From the NCBI RefSeq assembly GCF_048320135.1, contig NZ_CP182947.1:4960001-5024000 (forward strand): 64,000 nucleotides of DNA, in the 5' to 3' direction. Position 1 is the first letter of the stretch. Every line of letters begins with the position of its first letter. A model generated the notes under the pieces. It was not told where the DNA came from and ran no database searches. It saw only the letters and a program-made list of their open reading frames with translations. The DNA comes from Ideonella_A sakaiensis_A. Lineage in GTDB: Bacteria > Pseudomonadota > Gammaproteobacteria > Burkholderiales > Burkholderiaceae_C. This document shows, one piece after another, positions 18,581-27,983 of the stretch. A program made the position numbers and the translations under genes.

Positions 18581-20245
18581 ATGCCCGCTGCCTCTGCCGT
18601 TGCGCCTGACGAGACGTCTGCGCCCGTCGTGATCGTCGGCGCCGGTCTTGCCGGCCTGACCACCGCATTGCAACTCGCCGAGCAGCGCCGCGTCATCGTG
18701 CTCGCGAAACGAGGCCTCGATGAAGCGGCAACCGCGTGGGCGCAAGGCGGCATCGTCGGCGTGCTCGGCAGCGACGACAGCATCGAGTCACATGTGCGCG
18801 ATACCCAGGATGCCGGTGCCGGGTTGGTCGACGAGGAAACGGCGCGCTTCATCGCCGAAAACAGCGTCGCCGCGATCGAATGGCTGGTCGCTCGCGGCGT
18901 GCCATTTTCCGGCGATCCGAGCGGCCCGCTCGGCCTGCACCTGACCCGCGAGGGCGGCCATGCGGTGCGCCGGATCGCCCATGCAGCCGATGCGACCGGC
19001 AAGGCGATCCACAACGCGCTGCTCGATGAGGTCAAGCGCCATCCGAACATCGAGTTGCGCGAGCGCTGGATGGCGCTCGACGTGATCACCTCGCGCCATC
19101 TGAAGCGCGTCGAGTCGCCGCGCTGTTATGGCGTCTACGCACTCGACATCGACCGCCAGCGCGTCGAGACACTGCCGGCGACGGCGGTGGTGCTGGCCAC
19201 CGGCGGCGTCGGCAAGGTCTACCGATATACGAGCAATCCCGATACCGCGACCGGCGACGGCATTGCAATGGCCTGGCGTGCAGGATGCCGGGTCGGCAAC
19301 ATGGAGTTCATCCAGTTCCACCCGACCTGTCTGTACCACCCGCAGGAGCGCAGTTTCCTGATCACCGAGGCGCTGCGCGGCGAGGGTGCGCACCTGCTGC
19401 TGCCGAATGTCGATGCCGATTCGGCACGCTTCATGACCTGGCACGACGAGCGGATGGAACTGGCGCCGCGCGACATCGTCGCGCGGGCGATCGACTTCGA
19501 GATGAAGAAACACGGCCTCGATTTCGTCTGGCTCGATGCCCGGCATCTCGGCGAAGCCTTTCTGATCGAACATTTCCCGACCATCCATGCGCGCTGCAAG
19601 GCGCTCGGCATCGATATCGCGCGCGAGCCGATCCCGGTCGTTCCGGCAGCCCACTACACCTGCGGCGGGCTGGTCACCGACCTGCATGGCCGCTCCGACC
19701 TGCCCGGGCTGTATGCCGCCGGCGAAGCGACCTATACCGGACTGCACGGCGCAAACCGGCTGGCCAGCAATTCGCTGCTCGAATGCGTCGTGATCGGCCG
19801 CACCTGCGCCGACCACATCCTCGCGCATCCGGCCGCCGAACTGCCCGAGTTGCCCGGCTGGGACGAAAGTCAGGTCGAGGATGCCGACGAGCAGGTCGTG
19901 ATCGCCCACAACTGGGACGAGCTGCGGCTGCTGATGTGGAACTATGTCGGCATCGTCCGCACGACCAAGCGCCTCGAACGTGCCTTGCACCGGATCAAGC
20001 TGCTGAAGGGCGAGATCGACGACTACTACGCCAATTTCCGCGTCAACCGCGACCTGCTCGAATTGCGCAACCTGGTCGACTGCGCCGAACTGATCGTCCG
20101 CTCGGCGCTGCTGCGCCAGGAAAGCCGCGGCCTGCATTTCAGCCGCGATTTTCCGCAGACGCTGCCGGTCAGTTTTCCGACCGTGCTGGTGCGCAGCGCA
20201 CACAGCAAGAAGAAAAAGCCGAAGGCACTCGGCCTCAGCGGTTGA
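18581..20245 (+). CDS. nadB: L-aspartate oxidase
   Basis: FAD enzyme oxidising aspartate to iminoaspartate, the first step of de novo NAD synthesis. The dinucleotide loop GAGLAG is near residue 20. The family's FAD and active-site regions are visible: ATAWAQGGIVGVLG, GLHLTREGGHAVRRIAH, FIQFHPTCL, and HYTCGGLVTDLHGRS with GLHGANRLASNSLLE. The C-terminal helical domain (from about 420) completes 554 residues. An in-frame ATG at 18548 is possible; neither has a clear ribosome site, and 18581 fits the family length better. nadA and nadC are not adjacent. Confidence 0.95.
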   Translation: MPAASAVAPDETSAPVVIVGAGLAGLTTALQLAEQRRVIVLAKRGLDEAATAWAQGGIVGVLGSDDSIESHVRDTQDAGAGLVDEETARFIAENSVAAIEWLVARGVPFSGDPSGPLGLHLTREGGHAVRRIAHAADATGKAIHNALLDEVKRHPNIELRERWMALDVITSRHLKRVESPRCYGVYALDIDRQRVETLPATAVVLATGGVGKVYRYTSNPDTATGDGIAMAWRAGCRVGNMEFIQFHPTCLYHPQERSFLITEALRGEGAHLLLPNVDADSARFMTWHDERMELAPRDIVARAIDFEMKKHGLDFVWLDARHLGEAFLIEHFPTIHARCKALGIDIAREPIPVVPAAHYTCGGLVTDLHGRSDLPGLYAAGEATYTGLHGANRLASNSLLECVVIGRTCADHILAHPAAELPELPGWDESQVEDADEQVVIAHNWDELRLLMWNYVGIVRTTKRLERALHRIKLLKGEIDDYYANFRVNRDLLELRNLVDCAELIVRSALLRQESRGLHFSRDFPQTLPVSFPTVLVRSAHSKKKKPKALGLSG

Positions 20246-20272
20246 CGCGCGGCGCAGGCGTCGGGCTGCTGT

Positions 20273-21850
20273 TCATCGCAGCAGCCAGAAGGCGCCATGG
20301 CGCCACGCCCACCAAGCAACCTGCACGCTGCTGCTGATCACGCAGCCATAAACGAAGATCCTGCCGACAAATCGCGCGCCACGCACGACCCGTGGCCAGC
20401 GTGGCGGCGCAGTGTCGATGGCAGCTGCCGCGGCAATTGGTTGGATGTTCGCGCTGACAGCTGCCGGCGGTGACGCCGGTTGTGAAGGCGACAGAGGCTG
20501 CGCAGACGACTCGGTGACGGCCGGCAACGCCTTCATCGGCAAAGGCGCTGCTGATTCGAGGGGCATCATTGGAGGCGTGTCGGCACTGCCGACCGCGTTC
20601 GATGTCGCGATCGCAACGGCTGGCGAGGCAATTGGTGCTGATAGCGGCGGCGCCGCGGGCGTGTCTTCGGCGGTGACGATGGGTATCGCGGTATCGGCAA
20701 CGGCCGCCGCATCGCTGACGGGAGGCTCGGCTGCAGGTTCGGATTCGACCAGCGCCTCGCTCGGCGGTTCGCTGTCGGCGGCGTCGGCAGTGCCATCCGC
20801 CGCCTGCGGTGGCGCGGGCGGGTCTTCGATCACGTGGATCACCGGCCGCAGCGCCGACCATGTCTTCCACAAGGTGTCGGCGGTTTCGGCATCGAGCACG
20901 CCATCCTCGACTGCGGCATCGAGGTCGCGCGGGCTCAGCAACAGGCCGTTGACGCCGTCGCGGGCGAGCACCTCCAGCGTCCGTTCGCAGCGCTGCTCCT
21001 GCAGCACGGCCTCGACACGTGCCTCCTGCTCGTCCATCTCGCGGCCGTCGGCATGCCGATAGGCCGGCTGGAACGGCTGGCGCGGCGCCGGAAAATGACC
21101 CTCGACCGGCGCGTCGGGCTTGCGCCCGGGCCGCCGCACATCGTCGCCATGCTCGCGCGGGTCGTAAGCCGGGAACAACACCTTGTGCGCGGTGCTGCGA
21201 GGCGTGCTCGGTGCCGGCTCGTTTCTGGCCGCGGCGAGTTGTGCGATCAGCGCCGCCTTTTTCTGCTCGGCATCGAGCGCTGGCGCGACGGCGTCGAGCA
21301 AATCGGTGCGGGCGTCGATCCGCAGCAGCGGCTCGTCGCTGTCGGCCGGGTGGCTTGCGCGTGGTGTGGCGCCGGCTGTCGGAGGTGGCGCCGCACGCGC
21401 GCTCTCCTGCTGCGGGCGATGACCCGCCGATGACGCTGCGGCTGAGGCCGTTGCGGGCCGCTCGGCACGTGGCATCGCCATCGACAACGACGCCGTCGTT
21501 CGGCCTGGCGGCTGCGGGCCCTGCTCGCCACGTTGCAACACGGTCCGGCCGCCAGCAATCAGACGGAGCAGGCGTTTGCGCGTCAGCGGGTCGGCCTTCG
21601 CCAGCGCCTGGCGGATGCGCTCGTCGCTGACGGGCAGGCGCGCTGCTGGTGCTGCGCGCGGTGTTCTGGCTGCTTGCGGCGCGGTTGGCGGCGGGGAGGG
21701 CGCAGGCGGAGGTGCAGGAAGCGGCGGCTGTGCTGCGGACGACGGCCGCCGCGTCACCGTTGACGGCTCGACGTCGAAGGCGCCCAGCTCCTGCAGCGAC
21801 GGCAGCTTCCTGCGCGTCGTCGGAATCTCATTGACGTCTCCGATGTCCAT
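20273..21850 (-). CDS. Unrecognised Pro/Ala-rich protein with C-terminal membrane anchor
   Basis: I do not recognise a family. The 525 residues show a conserved-looking N-terminus (RRKLPSLQELGAF), then Pro/Ala linkers. A charged helical patch follows at 75-108 (DERIRQALAKADPLTRKRLL), another helix at about 186-208, a KVLFPAYDPREHG segment at 223-234, and a further helical block at 273-334. A long Pro/Ala/Ser/Glu-rich stretch at 340-485 is probably disordered. A single hydrophobic segment at about 493-516 ends in WWAWRHGAFWLLR. With no signal peptide this suggests a tail-anchored inner-membrane protein with a large cytoplasmic part. Codon third positions are strongly GC, as in real genes here. 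It lies 53 bases after glgX on the same strand and may be co-transcribed with it. Confidence 0.7.
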   Translation of the reverse strand: MDIGDVNEIPTTRRKLPSLQELGAFDVEPSTVTRRPSSAAQPPLPAPPPAPSPPPTAPQAARTPRAAPAARLPVSDERIRQALAKADPLTRKRLLRLIAGGRTVLQRGEQGPQPPGRTTASLSMAMPRAERPATASAAASSAGHRPQQESARAAPPPTAGATPRASHPADSDEPLLRIDARTDLLDAVAPALDAEQKKAALIAQLAAARNEPAPSTPRSTAHKVLFPAYDPREHGDDVRRPGRKPDAPVEGHFPAPRQPFQPAYRHADGREMDEQEARVEAVLQEQRCERTLEVLARDGVNGLLLSPRDLDAAVEDGVLDAETADTLWKTWSALRPVIHVIEDPPAPPQAADGTADAADSEPPSEALVESEPAAEPPVSDAAAVADTAIPIVTAEDTPAAPPLSAPIASPAVAIATSNAVGSADTPPMMPLESAAPLPMKALPAVTESSAQPLSPSQPASPPAAVSANIQPIAAAAAIDTAPPRWPRVVRGARFVGRIFVYGCVISSSVQVAWWAWRHGAFWLLR

Positions 21851-21903
21851 CGATGCTTATCGGCAGCCGAGCCGCCCGCTTGAAGCCGCCATGCCGAATT
21901 GCA

Positions 21904-24012
21904 TCAGTCGTCGACCGAACTCAACAGCGACAGCGAATGGGCGGCAACGGGCAGTTCTACACCGCCGTCGATGGCTCGTCCGTCTTCACCGGTCGGCCGG
22001 CTGCTGTCGAATTCGATCCGCCAGCCGCCGGCCGGCAGCCGCATTGCGGTGTCGTGCGCATTGCCATTGACCAGCATCAGCAGGCGCGTCGTGCTGCGGC
22101 CCGGCCGTTCGATCAGGCAGACCAGTGAGTGATCGTCAGGGGCGCGCCATTCATCGCCGCGCAGCGGCTCACCGTCGCGGCGCAGCCAGCGCAGTCCGGG
22201 CCGGCCATCGCTGTACCAGCGATCGGCCAGCGGCAGCAGACGCCGACGCAGCGCGATCAGCCGCGCAGTGAATTCGATCAGCTGATCGTCGGCTGCGGCC
22301 CAGTCGATCCAGGTCGTCTCGTTGTCCTGGCAATAGGGGTTGTTGCTGCCGCGCTGGCTGTGTCCCAGTTCGTCGCCGGCGGCGAGCATCGGCGTGCCCT
22401 GCGCGAGCAGCGTCGCCGCCAAAAGTGCTCGCTGCAGGCGCGAGCGCAGCGTCATCACCTGCGGATCGTCGCTGGCGCCTTCGACGCCACAGTTGAAGCT
22501 CAGATTGCGCCGGTGGCCGTCTTCGTTCTTCTCGCCGTTGGCGTGGTTGTGGCGCTCGTTGTAGCTGAGCAGGTCGCGCAGCGTGAAGCCGTCGTGCGAT
22601 GCGACATAGTTGACCGATTCGGCCGGTAGCCGCGAACGGTTCTCGAACAAGTCCGCCGACGCGCACAGCCGCAGCGCGAAGTCCCCGCGGGTCGCGGCGC
22701 CCGGGTGCGCCATGTGCAGCCAGAAGCCGCGCATCGCGTCGCGGAAGTGGTCATTCCATTCGAACCAGCCGCGCGGGAAATTGCCGACCTGATAACCGCC
22801 CGGGCCGATGTCCCACGGTTCGGCGATCAGCTTGACACGTGACAGCACCGGGTCCTGGGCCAGCGCGGTAAAAAAGGCAGCCCGCGGATCGAAACCGTGG
22901 TCGCCGCGGCCGAGCACCGGCGCGAGGTCGAAGCGGAAGCCGTCGACATGCATCTCGCCAACCCAGTAGCGCAGTGAATCCATCACCAGCTGCAGCACCC
23001 GCGGCTCACGGAGGTCGAGCGTATTGCCGCAGCCGGTGAAATTGTCGAGCACGGCGCGGTGGTCGCCATCGACGTGGTGACGGTAATAGGCCAGGTTGTC
23101 GAGGCCGCGCATGCTCAGCGACGGACCCTTGACGTCGCTTTCGGCGGTATGGTTGTAGACGACGTCGAGGATCACCTCGATGCCCTCGCGGTGCAGCGCC
23201 TTCACCATCTGACGGAATTCGTCGCGGGCCGACACGCCGCCGACGCCGCTGGCAAACCGCGGGTCGGCGCAGAAAAAACCGATGCTGTTGTAGCCCCAAT
23301 GGTTGCGCAGACCCAGCGCCGCCAGCCGTTCCTCGTCGACGTGGTGATGCACCGGCAGCAATTCGACCGCGGTGACGCCGAGCCGCTTCAGGTGCGCGAT
23401 CGATGCCGGCGCAGCCAGCCCGGCATAACTGCCGCGGACCGCTTCGGGCACTGCATCGTTGCGGATCGAAAAGGCCTTCACCTGCAGCTCGTACAGGACG
23501 GTATCGGCCGCAGCGATGCCTGGCGGACGGTCGCCCTCCCAGTCGAATTGCTCCGGCCGTTCATCGACGACCACCGCCTTCAGCGCAAAAGCGGCGTTGT
23601 CGCGTTCGTCGAGCTGGTTTGGATGGCCGCGCCGAGCGGCGAAGTGTTCATCTCGCCATTCGAATCGCCCATGGATCTGGCGGGCATATGGGTCGAGCAG
23701 CAGCTTGTGCGGATTGAACCAGTGGCCACGGTCCGGTCGCCACGGGCCATGCGCGCGCAGGCCATAGATCAGCCCGGGGCCGGCGCCTGCCAGCCGGCCG
23801 TGCCAGATGTCGTTTGTATGTGCCGGCAACGCGAAGCGCTGCAGTTCGACCTCGCCGCTGGCATCGAATACACACAGTTCGACGCGCTGCGCATGGGCGG
23901 AAAAGACCGCGAAATTGACGCCGCTGCCGTCCCAGTGCGCACCGAGTGGCCACGGCTCGCCGGTGCTGATCGTGTCCGCCTCGACAGCATGGGCGACGGC
24001 GCGCGGCGTCAT
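21904..24012 (-). CDS. glgX: Glycogen debranching enzyme GlgX
   Basis: GH13 isoamylase-type enzyme that removes the short stubs left by glycogen phosphorylase. 702 residues: an N-terminal CBM48 domain (PLGAHWDGSGVNFAVFSAHA), then the catalytic barrel. The catalytic segments are VDGFRFDLA (nucleophile Asp), LIAEPWDIG (acid/base Glu) and VASHDGFTL (third Asp). NERHNHANGEKNEDGHRRNLS is a GlgX-type loop. Read after glgP with a 39-base gap, so phosphorolysis and debranching are expressed together. Confidence 0.95.
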   Translation of the reverse strand: MTPRAVAHAVEADTISTGEPWPLGAHWDGSGVNFAVFSAHAQRVELCVFDASGEVELQRFALPAHTNDIWHGRLAGAGPGLIYGLRAHGPWRPDRGHWFNPHKLLLDPYARQIHGRFEWRDEHFAARRGHPNQLDERDNAAFALKAVVVDERPEQFDWEGDRPPGIAAADTVLYELQVKAFSIRNDAVPEAVRGSYAGLAAPASIAHLKRLGVTAVELLPVHHHVDEERLAALGLRNHWGYNSIGFFCADPRFASGVGGVSARDEFRQMVKALHREGIEVILDVVYNHTAESDVKGPSLSMRGLDNLAYYRHHVDGDHRAVLDNFTGCGNTLDLREPRVLQLVMDSLRYWVGEMHVDGFRFDLAPVLGRGDHGFDPRAAFFTALAQDPVLSRVKLIAEPWDIGPGGYQVGNFPRGWFEWNDHFRDAMRGFWLHMAHPGAATRGDFALRLCASADLFENRSRLPAESVNYVASHDGFTLRDLLSYNERHNHANGEKNEDGHRRNLSFNCGVEGASDDPQVMTLRSRLQRALLAATLLAQGTPMLAAGDELGHSQRGSNNPYCQDNETTWIDWAAADDQLIEFTARLIALRRRLLPLADRWYSDGRPGLRWLRRDGEPLRGDEWRAPDDHSLVCLIERPGRSTTRLLMLVNGNAHDTAMRLPAGGWRIEFDSSRPTGEDGRAIDGGVELPVAAHSLSLLSSVDD

Positions 24013-24051
24013 CTCGGCGGACGGTCGGGGTGGTTGCGGCAGCAGCCGACG

Positions 24052-26511
24052 TCAGCCGGCCTCGGGCCGGATGCGCCAGATCTGCTCCGCATATTCGCGG
24101 ATCGTTCGATCGGACGAGAAGATGCCCATCCCGGCAACATTGGCGATCGCCTTTGCCGCCCACTGTGCCGGCTCGCGGTACAGGTCGTCGACCTTGGACT
24201 GGGTCGCGACATAGTCGGCATAGTCGGCCAGCAACAGGTAGTGATCGCCACCCCACAGCAGCGAATCGATGAGGCTGCGGTAGCGCCCCGGCTCGGCCAG
24301 CGAAAACTGGCCGCCGGCGATGCCGTCGAGCGCGGCGCGCAGTGCCGAATTCGACTCGTAGAAGCGCATCGGCTGGTAGCCCGCCTGGCGCTGCGTAACC
24401 ACCTCGGCGGCGCGCAGACCGAAGATGAAGATGTTGTCGTCACCGACCTGCTGCCGGATCTCGATGTTCGCGCCGTCGTCGGTTCCGATCGTCAGCGCGC
24501 CGTTCAGCGCCAGCTTCATGTTGCCGGTACCGGAGGCCTCGGTGCCGGCGGTCGAGATCTGCTCCGACAGATCGGCGCCGGGCATGATCACCTCGGCCAC
24601 CGAAACGCCATAGTTCGGAATGAACACGACCTTCAGCTTGTCGCCGATGCGCGAATCGTTGTTGATCACCGCACCGACATCGTGGATCAGCCGGATGATC
24701 GATTTGGCCGCGTGGTAGCTCGATGCAGCCTTGCCGGCGAAGATCACCGTGCGCGGCACCCACGGCCGGCCGCCGATGCCGTGTGGATGGATCAGCATCG
24801 CCTGGTAACGCGTCACGACATGCAGCACGTTGAGCAACTGCCGCTTGTATTCATGGATGCGCTTGACCTGCACATCGAACAGGCTCGACGGGTCGACGAT
24901 GACGCCGGTGCTGTCGGCGATCAGTTCGGCCAGCCGCTCCTTGTTGGCGCGCTTGACGGTCGCAAACGACTTCTGGAAGCCGGGGTCGTGGCGCTGCTCG
25001 CGCAAGGCCGACAACGCATCGAGGCGGCTGCGCCACTGCCGGCCGATCGATGAATCGAGCAGCGTCGACAGCCCCGGGTTCGCCTGCTGCAGCCAGCGCC
25101 GCGGCGTCACGCCGTTGGTCATGTTGGTGAATCGGTCGGGCCAGAGCGTCGCGAAGTCGGCGAAGATCGTCTGCACCAGCAGCTGCGAATGCAGTTCCGA
25201 GACGCCATTGACCTTGTGGCTGCCGACGATCGACAGGTGCGCCATCCTGATCCGCCGTTCGCCGTGTTCGTCGATCAGCGACAGACGCGACAGGAAGGCG
25301 GTATCGCCGGGCCGCTGCGCGGCAGCGAATTCAAGAAATTCCTTGTTGATGCGGAAGATGATCTCGAGGTGGCGCGGCAGCACATGCTGCATCAGTGCGA
25401 CCGGCCAGGTCTCGAGCGCCTCCGGCATCAGCGTGTGGTTGGTATAGGAGAAAACATCGACGCATTGCGCCCAGGCGTCCTTCCAGCGCATGCCGTGGTC
25501 GTCGCACAGCACCCGCATCAATTCGGCGACGCCGATCGCCGGATGGGTATCGTTCAGGTGGATCGCGACCTTCTCGGACAGATTGGTCAGGCCGCCGTGC
25601 TCTTCGAGGTGGCGGCAGACGATGTCGTGGATCGATGCCGCGGTGAAAAAATATTCCTGCTTCAGCCGCAGTTCACGACCTGCCGGCGTGCTGTCGTTCG
25701 GGTACAGCACCCACGAGATGTTTTCATATTCGTTCTTCACGCTGGCGGCGCGGCCATAGTCGCCGGTGTTGAACGCATGCAGGTCGAGGTGGGCCGGCGC
25801 GACCGCCTTCCACAGCCGCAAGGTGCTGACCCGGTTCGTGCCGTGGCCAGGGATCACCATGTCGTAGGCCTTCGCGGCAACCTCGCCGGCCGGCCGCCAG
25901 ACGGCCTTCATCTGCTCGCCTTCGCCATGGTGCTCGACCCAGCCACCGAAGCGGATCGGCACATTGATGCCTGTGCGCGGAAATTCCCACGGTGTGCCGT
26001 CGGCCAGCCACGGGTCGGGTGTCTCGACCTGCGCGCCGTCCTCGATCTGCTGCGCAAACATGCCGTATTCGTAGCGGATGCCGTAGCCGAACGACGGCAG
26101 GCCGAGGCTGGCCATCGAATCGAGGAAACAGGCGGCCAGTCGGCCGAGACCGCCATTGCCGAGCGCGGCATCGGGCTCGCAGGCAGCCACATCCTCCAGC
26201 GACCGGGCATGCTTCATCAGCCCGACAGCCGCTGGCTCCTGCAGATCAAGCGCGGCCAGCGCATTGCCGAGGCTGCGCCCGATCAGGAATTCCATCGACA
26301 AATAGCAGACCCGGCGTGCGCGTGCGTCGCGGTCGGCCGCCTGCGTCTCGACCCAGCGCTGCGACAACTGCTGGCGCGCAACCTGGGCGACGGCCTGCAT
26401 CAGTTCGGTCGGTGTCGCCTGGTCCGGCCGCACACCCACCGTCTTCAACAGGTGGGTATCGATCTTCTCGGCGGTCGGCGTTTCGATGACCTGTTCCGGT
26501 TGCTTGCTCAC
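24052..26511 (-). CDS. glgP: Glycogen phosphorylase GlgP
   Basis: PLP enzyme releasing glucose-1-phosphate from glycogen non-reducing ends. The frame opens far upstream (26676), but the GTG at 26511, preceded by GAAAGGG 8 bases earlier, gives a sensible start (MSKQPEQVIE) and 819 residues, the usual length. Landmarks: YLSMEFLIGRSLGNAL, ALGNGGLGRLAACF, IHLNDTHPAIGVAELMR, VKRIHEYKRQLLN, and EASGTGNMKLALNGALTIG with the PLP lysine at about residue 666. Divergent from glgC across a 200-base spacer, so breakdown and synthesis may share a control region. Confidence 0.95.
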   Translation of the reverse strand: MSKQPEQVIETPTAEKIDTHLLKTVGVRPDQATPTELMQAVAQVARQQLSQRWVETQAADRDARARRVCYLSMEFLIGRSLGNALAALDLQEPAAVGLMKHARSLEDVAACEPDAALGNGGLGRLAACFLDSMASLGLPSFGYGIRYEYGMFAQQIEDGAQVETPDPWLADGTPWEFPRTGINVPIRFGGWVEHHGEGEQMKAVWRPAGEVAAKAYDMVIPGHGTNRVSTLRLWKAVAPAHLDLHAFNTGDYGRAASVKNEYENISWVLYPNDSTPAGRELRLKQEYFFTAASIHDIVCRHLEEHGGLTNLSEKVAIHLNDTHPAIGVAELMRVLCDDHGMRWKDAWAQCVDVFSYTNHTLMPEALETWPVALMQHVLPRHLEIIFRINKEFLEFAAAQRPGDTAFLSRLSLIDEHGERRIRMAHLSIVGSHKVNGVSELHSQLLVQTIFADFATLWPDRFTNMTNGVTPRRWLQQANPGLSTLLDSSIGRQWRSRLDALSALREQRHDPGFQKSFATVKRANKERLAELIADSTGVIVDPSSLFDVQVKRIHEYKRQLLNVLHVVTRYQAMLIHPHGIGGRPWVPRTVIFAGKAASSYHAAKSIIRLIHDVGAVINNDSRIGDKLKVVFIPNYGVSVAEVIMPGADLSEQISTAGTEASGTGNMKLALNGALTIGTDDGANIEIRQQVGDDNIFIFGLRAAEVVTQRQAGYQPMRFYESNSALRAALDGIAGGQFSLAEPGRYRSLIDSLLWGGDHYLLLADYADYVATQSKVDDLYREPAQWAAKAIANVAGMGIFSSDRTIREYAEQIWRIRPEAG

Positions 26512-26711
26512 CTGGTTGACCCTTTCGTCACGTGTCGGCCCTCGGGCGGGGCCCAAAGGCGCATTGTCGGTGCGACCGGTGCATGCAAGTCGCATTCCCG
26601 GCCGGCGAGGCGCGTGTCGATGCGCCGCACGGCATAAAGCCGTGGCATGCTCCAGTCTGACGGTGATGCGCGCCAACGCCCGAGGCCCGACGCCAATGGG
26701 AGGAGAGGAAC
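26512..26711. promoter_or_regulatory. Divergent glgP/glgC promoter region with inverted repeat
   Basis: 200 bases between the two glycogen gene starts. CACGGC-ATAAA-GCCGTG (26628-26644) is a perfect 6-bp inverted repeat centred on an AT-rich core, so it could be an operator or overlap a -10 region. GGAGGAGAGG at 26700-26709 is the strong glgC ribosome site. No confident -35/-10 pair was found for either gene. Confidence 0.4.
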
Positions 26712-27983
26712 ATGGACAAACCGATCGATCTGGCTCTCAGCCTTGAGTTGCCGAAACGCGCGATGGCGCTGGTGCTCGCCGGTGGCAGAGGCAGTCGCCT
26801 GCACAACCTGACAGACCGGCGGGCCAAGCCTGCAGTCTATTTCGGAGGCAAATTCCGGATCATCGATTTTGCGCTGTCGAACTGCCTCAATTCGGGCATT
26901 CGGCGCATCGGCGTGATCACGCAGTACAAGAGCCACAGCCTGCTGCAACACCTGCAGCGCGGCTGGGCGTTCCTGAAAAGCGAGATGAACGAGTTCGTCG
27001 ATCTGATGCCGGCACAGCAGCGGACCGAAGGCGAAAGCTGGTACAGCGGCACCGCAGACGCGGTCTATCAGAACCAGGACATCATCGAGGCCTATGGGCC
27101 CGACTACATCGTCGTGCTGGCCGGCGACCACATCTACAAGATGAACTATGCGCTGATGCTCGCCGACCACGTTGCGAAGAAGCGCGAGTGCACGGTCGCC
27201 TGCATTGCGGTGCCGCGCGCCGAGGCCAGCGCCTTCGGCGTGATGGCTGTCGACGAAGACAATCTGGTGATCGACTTCGTCGAAAAACCGGCCGACCCGC
27301 CACCGATGCCCGGCCATCCCGATCTGGCGCTGGCCAGCATGGGCATCTACATCTTCAACGCCGACTACCTGTTCCGCGCCCTCGAGAAGGACCTCGCGAA
27401 TCCGCAGTCGCAGCACGATTTCGGCAAGGACATCATTCCGGCGGCGGTTCGCGAAGGCCAGGCGGCCGCCCATCCGTTTGCGCTGAGCGCGGTGGCGACC
27501 CGCTCCGGCGAGCAGCCGTACTGGCGCGATGTCGGCACCGTCGATGCATTCTGGGATGCCAACATCGACCTGACCGCGACGGTGCCGATGCTCAATCTCT
27601 ACGACACCAACTGGCCGATCTGGACCTACCAGGCCCAGTTGCCACCGGCCAAATTTGTCCACAACCAGGGCGATCGACGCGGGATGGCGATCGAGTCGGT
27701 GGTCTCCGGCGGCTGCATCGTTTCCGGCCATGTCTTTCGCAGCGTGTTGTTCTCGAGCGTGCGGGTGCATTCGCATGCCAGCGTCAACTGGTCGGTGGTG
27801 CTGCCCGGTGTCGAGATCGGCCGGCGTGCCCGATTGACCCGCACCGTCATCGACCGCGGCTGCAAGATTCCGGACGATCTGGTGATCGGCGAGAACGCCG
27901 ATTTCGACGCCCGCCATTTCAACCGTTCGGAGTCGGGCATCACGCTGGTCACCAGGGACATGCTGGATCGGCTTGCCAGATGA
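26712..27983 (+). CDS. glgC: Glucose-1-phosphate adenylyltransferase
   Basis: Makes ADP-glucose, the committed step of bacterial glycogen synthesis; usually allosteric. 423 residues. The nucleotidyltransferase domain has LAGGRGSRLHNLTDRRAKP, FGGKFRIIDFALSN, and VLAGDHIYKMNY. A left-handed beta-helix follows (GCIVSGHVFRSVLFSSVRV, then VVLPGVEIGRRA). A purine-rich ribosome site immediately precedes the ATG. The stop overlaps the glgA ATG (ATGA), so precursor and polymerase synthesis are coupled. Confidence 0.97.
   Translation: MDKPIDLALSLELPKRAMALVLAGGRGSRLHNLTDRRAKPAVYFGGKFRIIDFALSNCLNSGIRRIGVITQYKSHSLLQHLQRGWAFLKSEMNEFVDLMPAQQRTEGESWYSGTADAVYQNQDIIEAYGPDYIVVLAGDHIYKMNYALMLADHVAKKRECTVACIAVPRAEASAFGVMAVDEDNLVIDFVEKPADPPPMPGHPDLALASMGIYIFNADYLFRALEKDLANPQSQHDFGKDIIPAAVREGQAAAHPFALSAVATRSGEQPYWRDVGTVDAFWDANIDLTATVPMLNLYDTNWPIWTYQAQLPPAKFVHNQGDRRGMAIESVVSGGCIVSGHVFRSVLFSSVRVHSHASVNWSVVLPGVEIGRRARLTRTVIDRGCKIPDDLVIGENADFDARHFNRSESGITLVTRDMLDRLAR

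Noticed and set aside
20412..21062. 216-codon plus-strand open frame opposite the unrecognised glg-locus protein
   Set aside because: Ala/Gly/Ser-rich with no domain; the opposite frame is longer, starts cleanly and ends in a membrane segment, so it is the better gene.
23059..25053. 664-codon plus-strand open frame
   Set aside because: Antisense shadow of glgX and glgP, whose catalytic motifs are intact on the minus strand.
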